Shown piece after piece: positions 8,038-16,515 of a DNA stretch of 64,000 nt. The notes beneath the pieces were generated by a model. The model saw only the letters and a program-made list of their open reading frames with translations, was not told where the DNA came from and ran no database searches. The translations under genes were made by a program, and so were the position numbers. How positions within the stretch are numbered: the first letter of the stretch is position 1; the number at the start of each line of letters is the position of its first letter. The DNA comes from Pirellulales bacterium (GTDB lineage Bacteria; Planctomycetota; Planctomycetia; Pirellulales; Lacipirellulaceae): contig JAHBXQ010000009.1 of NCBI GenBank assembly GCA_019636345.1, forward strand, positions 1 to 64,000, read 5' to 3'.

Positions 8038-9461
8038 CTTGAAAGTCCTTGCGTGTGGGGATTGGGGGCGGCCGCGGCGGTCGCCACGCCGGTCGACGGC
8101 CCGTGAATGAGCGGATTGTCGGGATACAAGGCCCCGTATCCCATGCCGGCGATCGACGACATGACGACCACGAGGGCGACAAACGCCGCGGTCTTCGTGT
8201 TGCCCACAACCGACCGAATGACCAGGATGCTCGGCAGCGACAGCGCCGGACCGGCCAACAGCAGCGCCAACGCCGGACCGCTCGCCATGCCGTTGCGCAT
8301 GAGCGCTTCCAGGATCGGCACTTCGGTCAAGGTCGCAAAATACATCAGGCTGCCCACGACCGAGGCGGTCACATTGCTCGCCAAGCTGTTGTCGCCCACG
8401 AGCGCCGCGACCTGCTTCTCGGGAACGAGCGCCCCCAGGAACCCGACGACGAACACCCCGCCAAACAGCAGGGGAATGAGCAGCTTCGAAAACTCCCAAG
8501 TGTTCCCCATCCACTCGGCGAAGTCCTGTTTGTTCAGCCACGACAGCGACATGAGCACGACGGCGACGCCCATCGCCCCGGCCAGATACCATCGCACATG
8601 GTGAATCCGCACGACCCAGGTGTCGACGTCGGCGATCGTTGCGATCTCGGTCTTGGCCAGTCGGACGACCTCGGCCGTCTCATGCCCCAATGCGGCGTGC
8701 TTCAGCCGCACGTCGTAGGCGCCTTCGGTTTCGTATTGCAGAGTCGCCTCGAACCGCGTGCCGTCGGTCAATTCGACGTGCTTGTCGCCGGGGTTGAACC
8801 AGTCGCTGAACACCAAGAACGCCAGCATCGACGCGAGCATCACGGCGTTCTGCCACAACGGTCGACGCGCGGACGGCGGGTCGGGCAGGGCGAGCGTCGC
8901 CTGCGAGCGCCGCTCTTCGCTACGGCGAAACAACAGGGCCATCAGCACGCCGATCGCCACCCCGAACGCCAGCGTGCCGACGACTCGGGCGACCCCTAGT
9001 TCGATCCCCAGCACGCGGGCCGTGAGGAAGATCGCCAGGACGTTGATTGCGGGCCCCGCGTACAGAAACGCGGCCGCCGGGCCCAGACCCGCCCCCACGC
9101 GATAAATCCCTGCGAACATCGGCAGCACGCTGCACGAGCAGACCGCCAGCACCGTCCCCGAAACCGACGCGACGGCGTACGCCTCGACCTTGTTCGCCTT
9201 GGGGCCCAAGTGCTTGAGGACGGATTCCTTCGACAGAAAGGTCGTGATCGCCCCCGCAATGAACAAGGCCGGCACGACGCACGCCAACGTGTGGTTGCGG
9301 ACGTACCACTGCAGCAGCACAAAGGCTTCGACGATCGCCCCGGTCGTCTTCGCCGCGGCCGGATCGGCGTCCGCGGCGAAGCGAGGGGTCGCCAGGGGGA
9401 GGAAGTAGGCGACCAGAAAGATCGCGACGAAGGATGCAAAGATCTTCCATTCTCGATTCAT
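8034..9461 (-). CDS. arsP: ArsP/DUF318-family permease
   Basis: A 475-residue membrane protein with about ten hydrophobic helices in two halves. The first half has GTVLAVCSCSVLPMFAGIYR, the CSCS motif of the ArsP_1 (PF03773) permeases, followed by GPAAAFLYAGPAINVLA; the second half repeats the fold with SLMYFATLTEVPILEALMRNG and LLAGPALSLPSILVI. Between the halves (residues about 205-275) lies a soluble insert with charged residues. Family members export trivalent organoarsenicals; the substrate here is inferred from the neighbours. AGGGA ribosome site 9 bases upstream, and an operator-like palindrome at 9485-9506 lies directly upstream. Confidence 0.88.
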   Translation of the reverse strand: MNREWKIFASFVAIFLVAYFLPLATPRFAADADPAAAKTTGAIVEAFVLLQWYVRNHTLACVVPALFIAGAITTFLSKESVLKHLGPKANKVEAYAVASVSGTVLAVCSCSVLPMFAGIYRVGAGLGPAAAFLYAGPAINVLAIFLTARVLGIELGVARVVGTLAFGVAIGVLMALLFRRSEERRSQATLALPDPPSARRPLWQNAVMLASMLAFLVFSDWFNPGDKHVELTDGTRFEATLQYETEGAYDVRLKHAALGHETAEVVRLAKTEIATIADVDTWVVRIHHVRWYLAGAMGVAVVLMSLSWLNKQDFAEWMGNTWEFSKLLIPLLFGGVFVVGFLGALVPEKQVAALVGDNSLASNVTASVVGSLMYFATLTEVPILEALMRNGMASGPALALLLAGPALSLPSILVIRSVVGNTKTAAFVALVVVMSSIAGMGYGALYPDNPLIHGPSTGVATAAAAPNPHTQGLSR

Positions 9462-9484
9462 CGGGGACGATCCCTAAAGTTGTG

Positions 9485-9506
9485 TATTTGCATGAACATG
9501 CAAATA
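9485..9506 (-). promoter_or_regulatory. ArsR operator-like palindrome upstream of arsP
   Basis: TATTTGCAT (9485-9493), GAAC, ATGCAAATA (9498-9506): perfect 9-bp arms in an AT-rich island. The site reduces to TATTTG-N10-CAAATA, and the same 22-bp frame occurs at 9887-9908 before arsR. Both sites sit just upstream of ars coding starts, as expected for ArsR-type repression. Confidence 0.8.
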
Positions 9507-9540
9507 TCTTGCCAAAAAAAGGGGGGAGCTGCCCCCTGAC

Positions 9541-9864
9541 TTATGAAAGCACCTTGAGTTGGTCGTCGACGTGGCACTTGACGACCGACTCGATGCAGCC
9601 GAACAAGCTCTTCAGGCACTTGACCCGCAACCGGTAAAAGACCATTTGCCCCCGCTTTTCGCTGTCGACGATCCCGGCGTTCTTGAGTTGAGAGAGGTGC
9701 CGCGACACGGTCGACATGTCGGTTCCGATCACCGAGGTGAGGTCGCAAACGCACACCTGATCGTGCTCGGCGAGCACATCGATCAGCTTCAACCGGGCCG
9801 GATGGGCCAGCGCCTTGAGGACCTTGGCCCGCGTCTCGTATTTGGCTTTTTCCGCTCGGTTCAT
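9541..9864 (-). CDS. arsR: ArsR-family metalloregulatory repressor
   Basis: A 107-residue winged-helix repressor. LKALAHPARLKLIDVLAEHD opens the fold, VCVCDL carries the CxC arsenite-binding pair in helix alpha-3, and SRHLSQLKNAGIVDSEKRGQMVFYRL is the recognition helix and wing. Additional cysteines near the end (CLKSLFGCIESVVKCH) might take part in metal binding. Family knowledge: As(III) binding releases the protein from DNA. It is the first gene of the arsenical operon and has one operator-like site upstream of its own start and another between it and arsP. Confidence 0.92.
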   Translation of the reverse strand: MNRAEKAKYETRAKVLKALAHPARLKLIDVLAEHDQVCVCDLTSVIGTDMSTVSRHLSQLKNAGIVDSEKRGQMVFYRLRVKCLKSLFGCIESVVKCHVDDQLKVLS

Positions 9865-9886
9865 AGAATTCTCATCGGCGATTGGT

Positions 9887-9908
9887 TATTTGCAAGTTTA
9901 GCCAAATA
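9887..9908 (-). promoter_or_regulatory. ArsR operator-like palindrome upstream of arsR
   Basis: TATTTG (9887-9892), ten bases, CAAATA (9903-9908), the same 22-bp frame as the site at 9485-9506, beginning 23 bases upstream of the arsR start. The internal ten bases are less symmetric than in the other copy. This predicts autoregulation of arsR. Confidence 0.72.
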
Positions 9909-10016
9909 CTGGGGCGGCGGCAAGAGCGCCGCCGATTGCTCCGCAGACGGGAGGAGCGATCGGGCTTGGCAGGGCGCCGCTGCCTGCCGGTGCAGGGCGG
10001 GGGCCGCCCTGCGCGT

Positions 10017-10739
10017 TCACGCCAGCGCCATCTTCAAGCCCGCGACCAGCAGGACGACCGCCAGCACGCGACGCAGCGCGGGGTTCGCCAATCGCTTGGA
10101 CCCCAATTCCGACCCGATTACGCCTCCGATTGCCGCCGCCGCGGCCCAGTACGGGAGCGCCGCGGGGAACGCCACGGCATGGGCGAACAGCCCCAGCAGC
10201 CCCGCCACGGAATTCACCACGATGAACGCCGCTGACACGCCCGAGGCGTGCTTCGGATCGGCCCAGCCGGCGATCACCAGCAGCGGGCTCAAGAAGATTC
10301 CCCCGCCCACGCCGGTCAGCCCCGACAAGAGCCCGATCCCGGCGCCGCAGAGGAGCCCCAGCCACAGCGGCAGCGATCTCGTCCGTTCGCCGCTCGGGTT
10401 CCAGGCCAGTCGTGCCGCCGCCATCAGCAACACGACTCCGACCGCAACCTTGTACGCCCCGCCGGGAACAGTGAGCCGTCCCCCGAGATAGGCCATCGGG
10501 ATCGACGCCGCCGCGAACGGCCAGAACAGGGACCACGAGAACCGCCCCCGCCGGCAGAAGCGGACCGTGGCGATCGACGCGACGAGGATGTTCAGCGCGA
10601 GCGCCGCCGGCCGCATCGACTCGGGCGCGACCCCCGCGAGCGCCATCGCCGCCAGGTATCCCGACGCTCCTCCGTGCCCGACCGACGAATACAACATCGC
10701 GGCCAGGAAGATGCCAAGCACTAACGCAAATTCGCCCAT
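10017..10739 (-). CDS. TauE/SafE-family sulfite/anion exporter
   Basis: A 240-residue protein with about seven to eight hydrophobic helices. The two half-repeats of the family are visible: SSVGHGGASGYLAAMAL near residues 18-34 and GLLSGLTGVGGGIFLSPLLV near residues 140-160. Family members move sulfite, sulfoacetate or other C2 sulfonates and some are unassigned. It is transcribed in the same direction as arsR but 150 bases upstream of it and with its own possible extended -10 (TGGTATCAT, ending at 10782 on this strand), so I treat it as a separate unit. Confidence 0.88.
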   Translation of the reverse strand: MGEFALVLGIFLAAMLYSSVGHGGASGYLAAMALAGVAPESMRPAALALNILVASIATVRFCRRGRFSWSLFWPFAAASIPMAYLGGRLTVPGGAYKVAVGVVLLMAAARLAWNPSGERTRSLPLWLGLLCGAGIGLLSGLTGVGGGIFLSPLLVIAGWADPKHASGVSAAFIVVNSVAGLLGLFAHAVAFPAALPYWAAAAAIGGVIGSELGSKRLANPALRRVLAVVLLVAGLKMALA

Positions 10740-10781
10740 GAGCGGCCGGGATCACGAGGACGGAGGTCGGGATACCGCTCG

Positions 10782-10790
10782 ATGATACCA
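10782..10790 (-). promoter_or_regulatory. Possible extended -10 element before the TauE-like gene
   Basis: On the minus strand the bases read TGGTATCAT, matching TGnTATAAT with one change, about 43 bases before the start codon. I see no convincing -35 hexamer, which is acceptable for an extended -10 promoter but keeps confidence low. Confidence 0.35.
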
Positions 10791-10846
10791 GCATTTGCGC
10801 CTGACGACATGATCGCGTGTCGGACTGCGCGCCGCCCGCCGATTCG

Positions 10847-11161
10847 CTACACCGAACTCTCGTACGTGATCCCCTCGACATGGTTCGACACGGACGCGGC
10901 GAATGCCGCTGCTTCCTTGTGGACAGGGTGCTCGATGTAGGCGTTGTAGTCTTCGATCGTGTCGAACTCGGCGAGCACGGCCATGTCGACCGCCCAGGGG
11001 GCCGGTTGCGAGGCGATCTGCTGGCCCGCCTCGACCCGCTTGTTCACCGGGATCTCGCGCCGCAGACGCTCCAGATTGCTGAGAATCTGCCGACGGTTGT
11101 CTTCCTTGGTCCGGCCGGCCGCTTCGTCTTTGAGATTGAATAGCGCGATGTGCTTGATCAT
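10847..11161 (-). CDS. Stress-responsive alpha/beta-barrel (Dabb) domain protein
   Basis: A 104-residue single-domain protein. MIKHIALFNLKDEA at the start, VDMAVLAEFDTIEDYNAYIEHPVHKEA in the middle, and a short C-terminal strand match the Dabb ferredoxin-like dimeric barrel fold. Members are small stress-induced proteins or cyclase-like enzymes; no activity can be assigned. An AAGGAG ribosome site lies 9 bases before the ATG. It is the last of nine co-directional genes that begin at 21853. Confidence 0.88.
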   Translation of the reverse strand: MIKHIALFNLKDEAAGRTKEDNRRQILSNLERLRREIPVNKRVEAGQQIASQPAPWAVDMAVLAEFDTIEDYNAYIEHPVHKEAAAFAASVSNHVEGITYESSV

Positions 11162-11239
11162 GGATCAGGTCTCCTTGTGGGAACGATGTGCGATCAACAG
11201 GCGAACGGGCCATTTGCTCGGCGGGCCGCTGATGCCGCG

Positions 11240-11848
11240 TCATGCGAGCGCCAAGTGCGCCTTCGCTTCCGTCGCGACCGGTTGATTGGCCAGAAGTTCG
11301 ACAATCTTCGCTGCAAACAGGTGGGCGTGGGCTCCTGTGCGTCCCGTCACGAGGTCGCCGTCGACGACGACGTCCTCGTTCGTGTAGACGGCGCCCATAT
11401 TCACTGCGTCGCCGTACAGATTGTTGTGGCAGGTGAGCTTGCGGCCGCGGACCAACTCCGGCGCCGAGGCGACCAGCCACAGCCCGTGGCAGATGATCCC
11501 CTTGAGAACCGACTCCTCGGCGAACGCCCGGTGTAGGAACTCGGTCGCGGGGGGCAGCACCCGCACGTCGTCGGTGTACCGCAACCGGTCGGAGACCATG
11601 CCCGACGGGACGATGATCGCGTCGTAGCTCCGCAGTTCCTCGTCGCTCATCCCCTCGAACGACTCGTGGCACTCGAATGGGGCGTGGTACTCGTGCCCCT
11701 TGAACTCGATCGACTTCTGTCCCCACATCCGCGACAGGAAATGGAGTTCGGCGCCCTCTTCGGGAAACCGATAGTGGTAGTACCAGATTTCGTGCTCATA
11801 GAAATCGCTTTCCAACAGCACGCCGATCTTCTTGCCTTTGAGTTTCAC
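11240..11848 (-). CDS. DJ-1/PfpI family protein (first copy)
   Basis: A 202-residue DJ-1/PfpI protein read from a GTG start, chosen because AGAGGA lies 7 bases upstream and the protein begins with the family's first strand (KKIGVLLESDFYEHE). The nucleophile elbow is IICHGLWLV, with Cys in CHG, and the conserved acidic residue is in the LESDFYEHE strand. Family members are glyoxalase III-like, deglycase-type or protease-like enzymes. A second, larger PfpI protein lies 4.7 kb upstream in the same run of genes, which suggests 2-oxoaldehyde or aldehyde stress as a shared theme. Confidence 0.9.
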   Translation of the reverse strand: MKLKGKKIGVLLESDFYEHEIWYYHYRFPEEGAELHFLSRMWGQKSIEFKGHEYHAPFECHESFEGMSDEELRSYDAIIVPSGMVSDRLRYTDDVRVLPPATEFLHRAFAEESVLKGIICHGLWLVASAPELVRGRKLTCHNNLYGDAVNMGAVYTNEDVVVDGDLVTGRTGAHAHLFAAKIVELLANQPVATEAKAHLALA

Positions 11849-11921
11849 GAAACGATCCTCTGATGGATGGGATGTCGTTTGCTGGGGGGCGGCGAGCCGA
11901 TGCTCGCACCGTCCTTGGCGC

Positions 11922-12377
11922 CTAAACCCCGGTCGCCTCGGCCGACAGGACTTGGGCTCCGGCCGGGTCGTCGAAGTATCCTTGGCTGACTTCGACGATC
12001 CGCCCGTCGGGGTCGGCGATCCAGGCGGTTCGCCATCCGGGTATGAAGTCGCCGAAGTCCAACGGCGGCTGCGTCACGACGGCGTCGTCGCCGATCTCCG
12101 CAAGCAGCGCGTCCACGTCGTCGACTTGGAACGCCAGGTGCCGCACCCCTGGGTACTCGGGCCCGGCGCCAGTCGCCGGCGGAGCGGGCGACTCTCCCTG
12201 GGCTTGAAACAGCTCGAGCATCGTCGGGCAGTATTCCATTTTCAAAAACACGACCTCGTCCGCTCCGTTGCCGACGACGCGGGCGCGGTGGAACCCGAAA
12301 TGCTTCGTGTAAAACTCCTCGGTCTGCTGCGGATCGCGGCAGCAGAGCCCGAGGTGCGAAAACAGCATCAGTCGCAT
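11922..12377 (-). CDS. VOC (glyoxalase/dioxygenase fold) family protein
   Basis: A 151-residue vicinal-oxygen-chelate protein. The start is ATG 12377, which has GGGAG 8 bases upstream; ATG 12392 is possible but without a better site. FSHLGLCCRDPQQTEEFYTKHFGF is the first betaalphabetabetabeta module (His in SHLG) and GVRHLAFQVDDVDALL the second (His in RHLAF), ending with IADPDGRIVEVSQG where Glu is the usual third metal ligand. The pattern is that of glyoxalase I-like enzymes. Its position between a DJ-1 and an alcohol dehydrogenase fits carbonyl detoxification, but dioxygenase activity cannot be excluded. Confidence 0.88.
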   Translation of the reverse strand: MRLMLFSHLGLCCRDPQQTEEFYTKHFGFHRARVVGNGADEVVFLKMEYCPTMLELFQAQGESPAPPATGAGPEYPGVRHLAFQVDDVDALLAEIGDDAVVTQPPLDFGDFIPGWRTAWIADPDGRIVEVSQGYFDDPAGAQVLSAEATGV

Positions 12378-12635
12378 GGAAATGACTCCCATCGTGATTT
12401 CCAGCCAAGGACGCGGGGCGTCGGCAAGGCGTGTGATTCGTGCATGCGTCGGTGCCGCGAAATTCGCGACCAGCGGGGCTGGACGACTCGCCTTCCGACT
12501 CGCGTCGGATTTTGGCGTCCCGGGCAACTTCGCTTGTTCTCTTGACCCGTCGTACCTGTTTCGTCGTCTTGCGTCGCTTTGCGCCGAATGCGGTTCCTCA
12601 GGCGCCGCCGGCCCCCGCAGCAACCGCAGCGTTCG

Positions 12636-13871
12636 TTACACCGCGGCGAGTTCGCCCGCCTCGACCGGGGCGCCGGCGACCGAGTGAAGAATCTCCAGCA
12701 CGTTCGCCTCGTTCAGCGGGCGATAGGCGCCGATTGGTCCGAACCGCACGGCTTGCCGGGCGGCGCGGGGGAGGACGTCGGCCTCCACCCCCGCCTCGGC
12801 GAGCGTTGCGGCGATTCCCATCGAGGACCAGAACTCCTGCGTGCGGTCGATGGCTTCGTGCCCGACCTCCAGATCGTTGCGGCCCGCGCGGCAGATTCCC
12901 CACACCCGCTCGCCGTACTGGGCGAACTTCTCGGGGCCGGCCTCGATGACGTGCCGCATCCACCCGGGGTACACGATCGCCATCCCCAGGCCGTGGTTCA
13001 CGTCGGTGGCGGCCGACAGTTCGTGCTCGATCAAGTGCGACGCCCAGTCGTTGACCACCCCGACCTGGGCGAGCTGGCTGCACGCCCAACTGGCGCAGTA
13101 CAGCAGATTGGCCCGGGCGGCATAGTTCGTCGGCTCCGCGATCGCGATCGGGCCGCACTCGATCATCGTCTTCAGCAACCCTTCCTTGATCCGGTCCTGC
13201 GCCGGCGAGTCGGATGTGTGCGAGAAGTATTGCTCGAAGACGTGCGTCATCATGTCCGCCGTGCCGTAGGCGGTCTGGTCGGCCGGCAACGTGAACGTCA
13301 ATTCCGGATCGCACACGGTGAACTTCGGAAACAGCGCCGGGGCGATCACCATCAGCTTCTCATGCGTGTCCCAGTTGCTCATCACGCTGGTGCAGTCGAA
13401 GTCGGATCCCGTGCCCGCCTTGGTCATCACGACGCCGAAGGGCAAGGCGTCGCGGACGACGCACCGCTTTTCGCTCTCCGGGATGCGCGTGTGAAAGTCC
13501 TCGTAGGCGCCCCAAATGGGGCCCTTGAGCTTCACCCCCGCGGCGACTGCTTTGGCCGTGTCGGACGTGCTCCCTCCGCCGACGCCCAGCACGAAATCGA
13601 GTTCCTGCTCGCGACACAGCGCAATGCCGTCGCGCACCAAGTTCACCCGCGGGTTCGAGTGGACTCCCGGCAGTTCCTCGAACCCAATCCCCGCGGCACG
13701 CAGCAGTCCGACGATCTGGTCGTAGACGCCGCTCGCCTTCAGGTGCCTCTCGCCGTAAGTCAACAGGATTCGCTTCGACGGGCTGAACTTGGCGATTTGC
13801 TCGGCGAGCGCGGCAAGCTGCCCGCGACCGAAGAACATCCGGCCCGGCTTTTCATATTCGAAATTGTCCAT
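12636..13871 (-). CDS. Iron-containing alcohol dehydrogenase (YqhD-like)
   Basis: A 411-residue group III alcohol dehydrogenase. MDNFEYEKPGRMFFGRGQ is the YqhD/BdhA-type N-terminus; VLGVGGGSTSDTAKAVAAGV is the NAD(P)-binding GGGS motif; TADMMTHVFEQYFSH and NHGLGMAIVYPGWMRHV carry the metal ligands (Asp, His, His, His). ATG 13871 is preferred over an upstream ATG because GGAGA lies 7 bases before it. The YqhD group reduces aldehydes, including methylglyoxal and lipid aldehydes, with NADPH. The neighbours (a TPP decarboxylase that would release an aldehyde, a DJ-1 and a VOC protein) fit an aldehyde reductase. Confidence 0.94.
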   Translation of the reverse strand: MDNFEYEKPGRMFFGRGQLAALAEQIAKFSPSKRILLTYGERHLKASGVYDQIVGLLRAAGIGFEELPGVHSNPRVNLVRDGIALCREQELDFVLGVGGGSTSDTAKAVAAGVKLKGPIWGAYEDFHTRIPESEKRCVVRDALPFGVVMTKAGTGSDFDCTSVMSNWDTHEKLMVIAPALFPKFTVCDPELTFTLPADQTAYGTADMMTHVFEQYFSHTSDSPAQDRIKEGLLKTMIECGPIAIAEPTNYAARANLLYCASWACSQLAQVGVVNDWASHLIEHELSAATDVNHGLGMAIVYPGWMRHVIEAGPEKFAQYGERVWGICRAGRNDLEVGHEAIDRTQEFWSSMGIAATLAEAGVEADVLPRAARQAVRFGPIGAYRPLNEANVLEILHSVAGAPVEAGELAAV

Positions 13872-13929
13872 GACAGATTCTCCAGGCAAGGCGAACTGCA
13901 GCGACAGCGGCGACGAAGCGGCGCCTCGC

Positions 13930-14622
13930 CTACGCGTTCTCCAGCGAGTTCACGTTGTACGACAGTACGACCGGCAGGTTGTCGGCTCCGGCCCGGCCGA
14001 GGGTCCACGTTTGATTCGCTCGCATGGCCAGCCGTTGGCCGTCGGACTTCTGCCGGGCTTTCCAGACGACTGTGACGAAGACCAGCATCCCCGCCTCGCT
14101 CGGCTGGGTCGCCAGCGATTCGAGCACGTGCTCCTGCTCGTCGAACCGCTCGCCGACTGACGCGTACCAAGCGGCGAACTCGGCATGATTCCGCAGCCGC
14201 GCGTCAGGAAAGCGAATATCGAGCCCGTTGTCGGCCGCCAGCGCCAGCAGTTGCTCGACCGGCGCCCGATTGCTCAGTTTGTCGAACCACTCCTGGGCGA
14301 AGCGCCGGACCATCGCGTCGGTCAGTCCCGCGCACAGGACCTCGCCGACCTGCTCGAGCTCCTCGGCCACCGGATCCGCGGCCAAGCAGGGGACGAACGC
14401 CTGCCACACGTCGACCCCTTTCGCCTTGTGAGCGGTCAGCGCCGCCTCCGAGGTCCACCGCTCGTGCATCGTGAACCGATTAGGATCCGACTTGTGCCGA
14501 AACCACGTGAACGACAGGCATCCCTCGTCCAGACGGGCGGCGCGCTGAATTGCGGCCAGAGTTGCCAGGGCTTGCCCCTGGCACTCGGGTTTCACTTGCA
14601 GATGGAACAGAAAACTGGGCAT
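13930..14622 (-). CDS. ABM-domain monooxygenase fused to an NTF2/SnoaL-like domain
   Basis: A 230-residue two-domain protein. Residues about 1-95 form an antibiotic-biosynthesis-monooxygenase (ABM) domain (SFLFHLQVKPECQGQALATL, GCLSFTWFRHKSDPNRFTMHERW), a cofactor-free heme- or quinol-oxygenase-like fold. Residues about 100-225 have the SnoaL/NTF2 look (RRFAQEWFDKLSNRAPVEQLLAL, FRNH-like and a final five-stranded region). The two domains usually occur as separate proteins, so the fusion is unusual. GAGGA ribosome site 9 bases upstream. It lies between the TPP enzyme and the alcohol dehydrogenase; a role on quinol- or aldehyde-type substrates is only a guess. Confidence 0.8.
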   Translation of the reverse strand: MPSFLFHLQVKPECQGQALATLAAIQRAARLDEGCLSFTWFRHKSDPNRFTMHERWTSEAALTAHKAKGVDVWQAFVPCLAADPVAEELEQVGEVLCAGLTDAMVRRFAQEWFDKLSNRAPVEQLLALAADNGLDIRFPDARLRNHAEFAAWYASVGERFDEQEHVLESLATQPSEAGMLVFVTVVWKARQKSDGQRLAMRANQTWTLGRAGADNLPVVLSYNVNSLENA

Positions 14623-14665
14623 AGTCTCGAGTCCTCAGTCACGCGAAACGGGGCAACGGCGGGGG

Positions 14666-16414
14666 CTACTGGCCGCACTTCACGCCCACGAGTTCGGGGT
14701 CGACGTCTCCCTCCAACTCGACCTCGAGCAGGAACGGGCCGGGGTGATCCAGCATCCGCCGGATCGACGGTTCAATCTCTTCGACGAGGCTCACGCGCGC
14801 CGAGGCGACGCCGTACGATGCGGCCATCGCTGCGAACTGTAACGGCGGATTCGACAGATCGAACGGCAAGGGTTGCTGCCGCGCGGCGATGCCGCGTTCC
14901 TCCCAGAACGCCGTCATGTTGAGCTGCAGCAGCCGATACGAACGGTTGTTGCAGATGATCGCTTTGACGTCGTATCCGTGGCGGGCCGCGGTCCACAACG
15001 CTTGGATCGTGTACATCGAACCCCCGTCCCCCGTGACGGCGACGACGGTCTTGTCGGGATGGGCCGCCTTGGCGCCGATGGCCCCGGGGATCCCCACCCC
15101 CAGCGACCCCCCCCGCGTGCAGAAATAATGCCGCGCAAGTCGCGGCGGCAGATACCGCGTCAGCGGCGGCGAATTCGTCAGCGCCTCGTCGAACACGATC
15201 GCGTCGTCTGGCAACGCTGCCGCCAAGGCCTGCGCCACCGGGGCGAACGTCAGGGGGCCGCCGCTCAGCACGCGGGCTTCGTCCTGATCGCGAGCCGTTT
15301 GCTCGGCCTCCGCCTTTCGCTTCGCCAGCAACTGCGTGCGTTCGTGCGCCGACTTCATCTGCGCGGGCGTGATGATTTGCTCGATCCGCTCGGCCAACGC
15401 CGCCAGGGCGAGCTTGGGATCGCAAACCGCCGCGAGATCGGCCGGATGGTTCTTGGCGATTTCGTACGCGTTCAGATCAAAGTGAATCGTCGTCGCCGCC
15501 GGGGCAAGGACGTCCCCCGTCTCGGGGAAGACTTCCGGCAGCAGATACGTGCCGACGATCAGGTTCGCGTCGCCGCGCGACAGGATAGGCTTGCTATGGG
15601 CGCCGAACATGTGCCCCGTGGCGCCCTGGTACAACGGATGATCGTACCGCAGATTCACGTCCCCGCCGTCGACGTCCCACGCCTCGGCGCCGAGCAGTTC
15701 CGCCACCCGCGCGAGTTCCCCTTGCGCCTCCGACGCAGCGACCCCGTTGCCGACGTAAATCATCGGCGTGGCTGACGCGACAAGCGCGCGAGCCGCCTCG
15801 TCCACAAGCGCCGGCTCGGGCGCCACGCGGGTCGAGGGAATGCTCGTCGGCCGGACGACCTCGGTCGTCGGCGCATCGAGCACGTCGAGCGGCAGGCAGA
15901 CGTAGACCGGCCCCTGCGGCGCTGTGGCGGCGATCTTGATCGCTCGCCGCAGCGTCCGCAACAACGACGAAGGATGCTGCACCATCGTCGCGTACTTCGT
16001 CACCGGTCGGGCCATCGCCACAAGGTCGCCGGCCATCTGGGCGTCGAGCCCCTGGTAGCGAATCCCCGCGTCCCCGCCGATGACCACCAGCGGCGAGTGG
16101 CCCCGATACGCCTGATAGAGCGCCCCGATCGCGTTGCCCAACCCCGGCGTGCTGTGAATCTGCACGAGCGCCGGCTTGCCGGTCGCTCGGGCGTAGCCGT
16201 CCGCCGCCAGTACGGCGACCGACTCCTGCAGCGTCAGCACGTACTTCATCTGCGGATACAGCCGCAGCGCATCAAGGAACCCTTCCTCGACCGTCCCGGG
16301 ATTGCCGAACATGTGATCGAACCCGTCGGCGAGCAACTGCTCGACGACCGCTTCGTGCCCGGTCTTCGCGCTCGCGGCGATCGTCGTCGTCGGCGTCGTA
16401 TCGCAAAGAGTCAT
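14666..16414 (-). CDS. Thiamine-pyrophosphate decarboxylase, benzoylformate-decarboxylase-like
   Basis: A 582-residue TPP enzyme of the POX/acetolactate-synthase superfamily. The N-terminal half has the activating glutamate in LTLQESVAVLAADGYAR and QIHSTPGLGNAIGALYQAYR; the C-terminal half has GDGGSMYTIQALWTAARHGY followed by ICNNRSY, the TPP/Mg motif GDG-x~25-NN. The architecture and the absence of an FAD motif fit benzoylformate or phenylpyruvate-type 2-oxoacid decarboxylases better than acetolactate synthase. The product would be an aldehyde, which the iron alcohol dehydrogenase two genes downstream could reduce. ATG chosen with GGAAAG 8 bases upstream. Confidence 0.88.
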   Translation of the reverse strand: MTLCDTTPTTTIAASAKTGHEAVVEQLLADGFDHMFGNPGTVEEGFLDALRLYPQMKYVLTLQESVAVLAADGYARATGKPALVQIHSTPGLGNAIGALYQAYRGHSPLVVIGGDAGIRYQGLDAQMAGDLVAMARPVTKYATMVQHPSSLLRTLRRAIKIAATAPQGPVYVCLPLDVLDAPTTEVVRPTSIPSTRVAPEPALVDEAARALVASATPMIYVGNGVAASEAQGELARVAELLGAEAWDVDGGDVNLRYDHPLYQGATGHMFGAHSKPILSRGDANLIVGTYLLPEVFPETGDVLAPAATTIHFDLNAYEIAKNHPADLAAVCDPKLALAALAERIEQIITPAQMKSAHERTQLLAKRKAEAEQTARDQDEARVLSGGPLTFAPVAQALAAALPDDAIVFDEALTNSPPLTRYLPPRLARHYFCTRGGSLGVGIPGAIGAKAAHPDKTVVAVTGDGGSMYTIQALWTAARHGYDVKAIICNNRSYRLLQLNMTAFWEERGIAARQQPLPFDLSNPPLQFAAMAASYGVASARVSLVEEIEPSIRRMLDHPGPFLLEVELEGDVDPELVGVKCGQ

Positions 16415-16515
16415 GTCCGCAACTTTCCAGCGTGAATTGGTTTCTAATCGCTTGTCCTCGCTAGCCGGACGGCCACGCCGCCCGGACTTCGGAGGCAAAC
16501 GCCCCTTGCGTCAGC

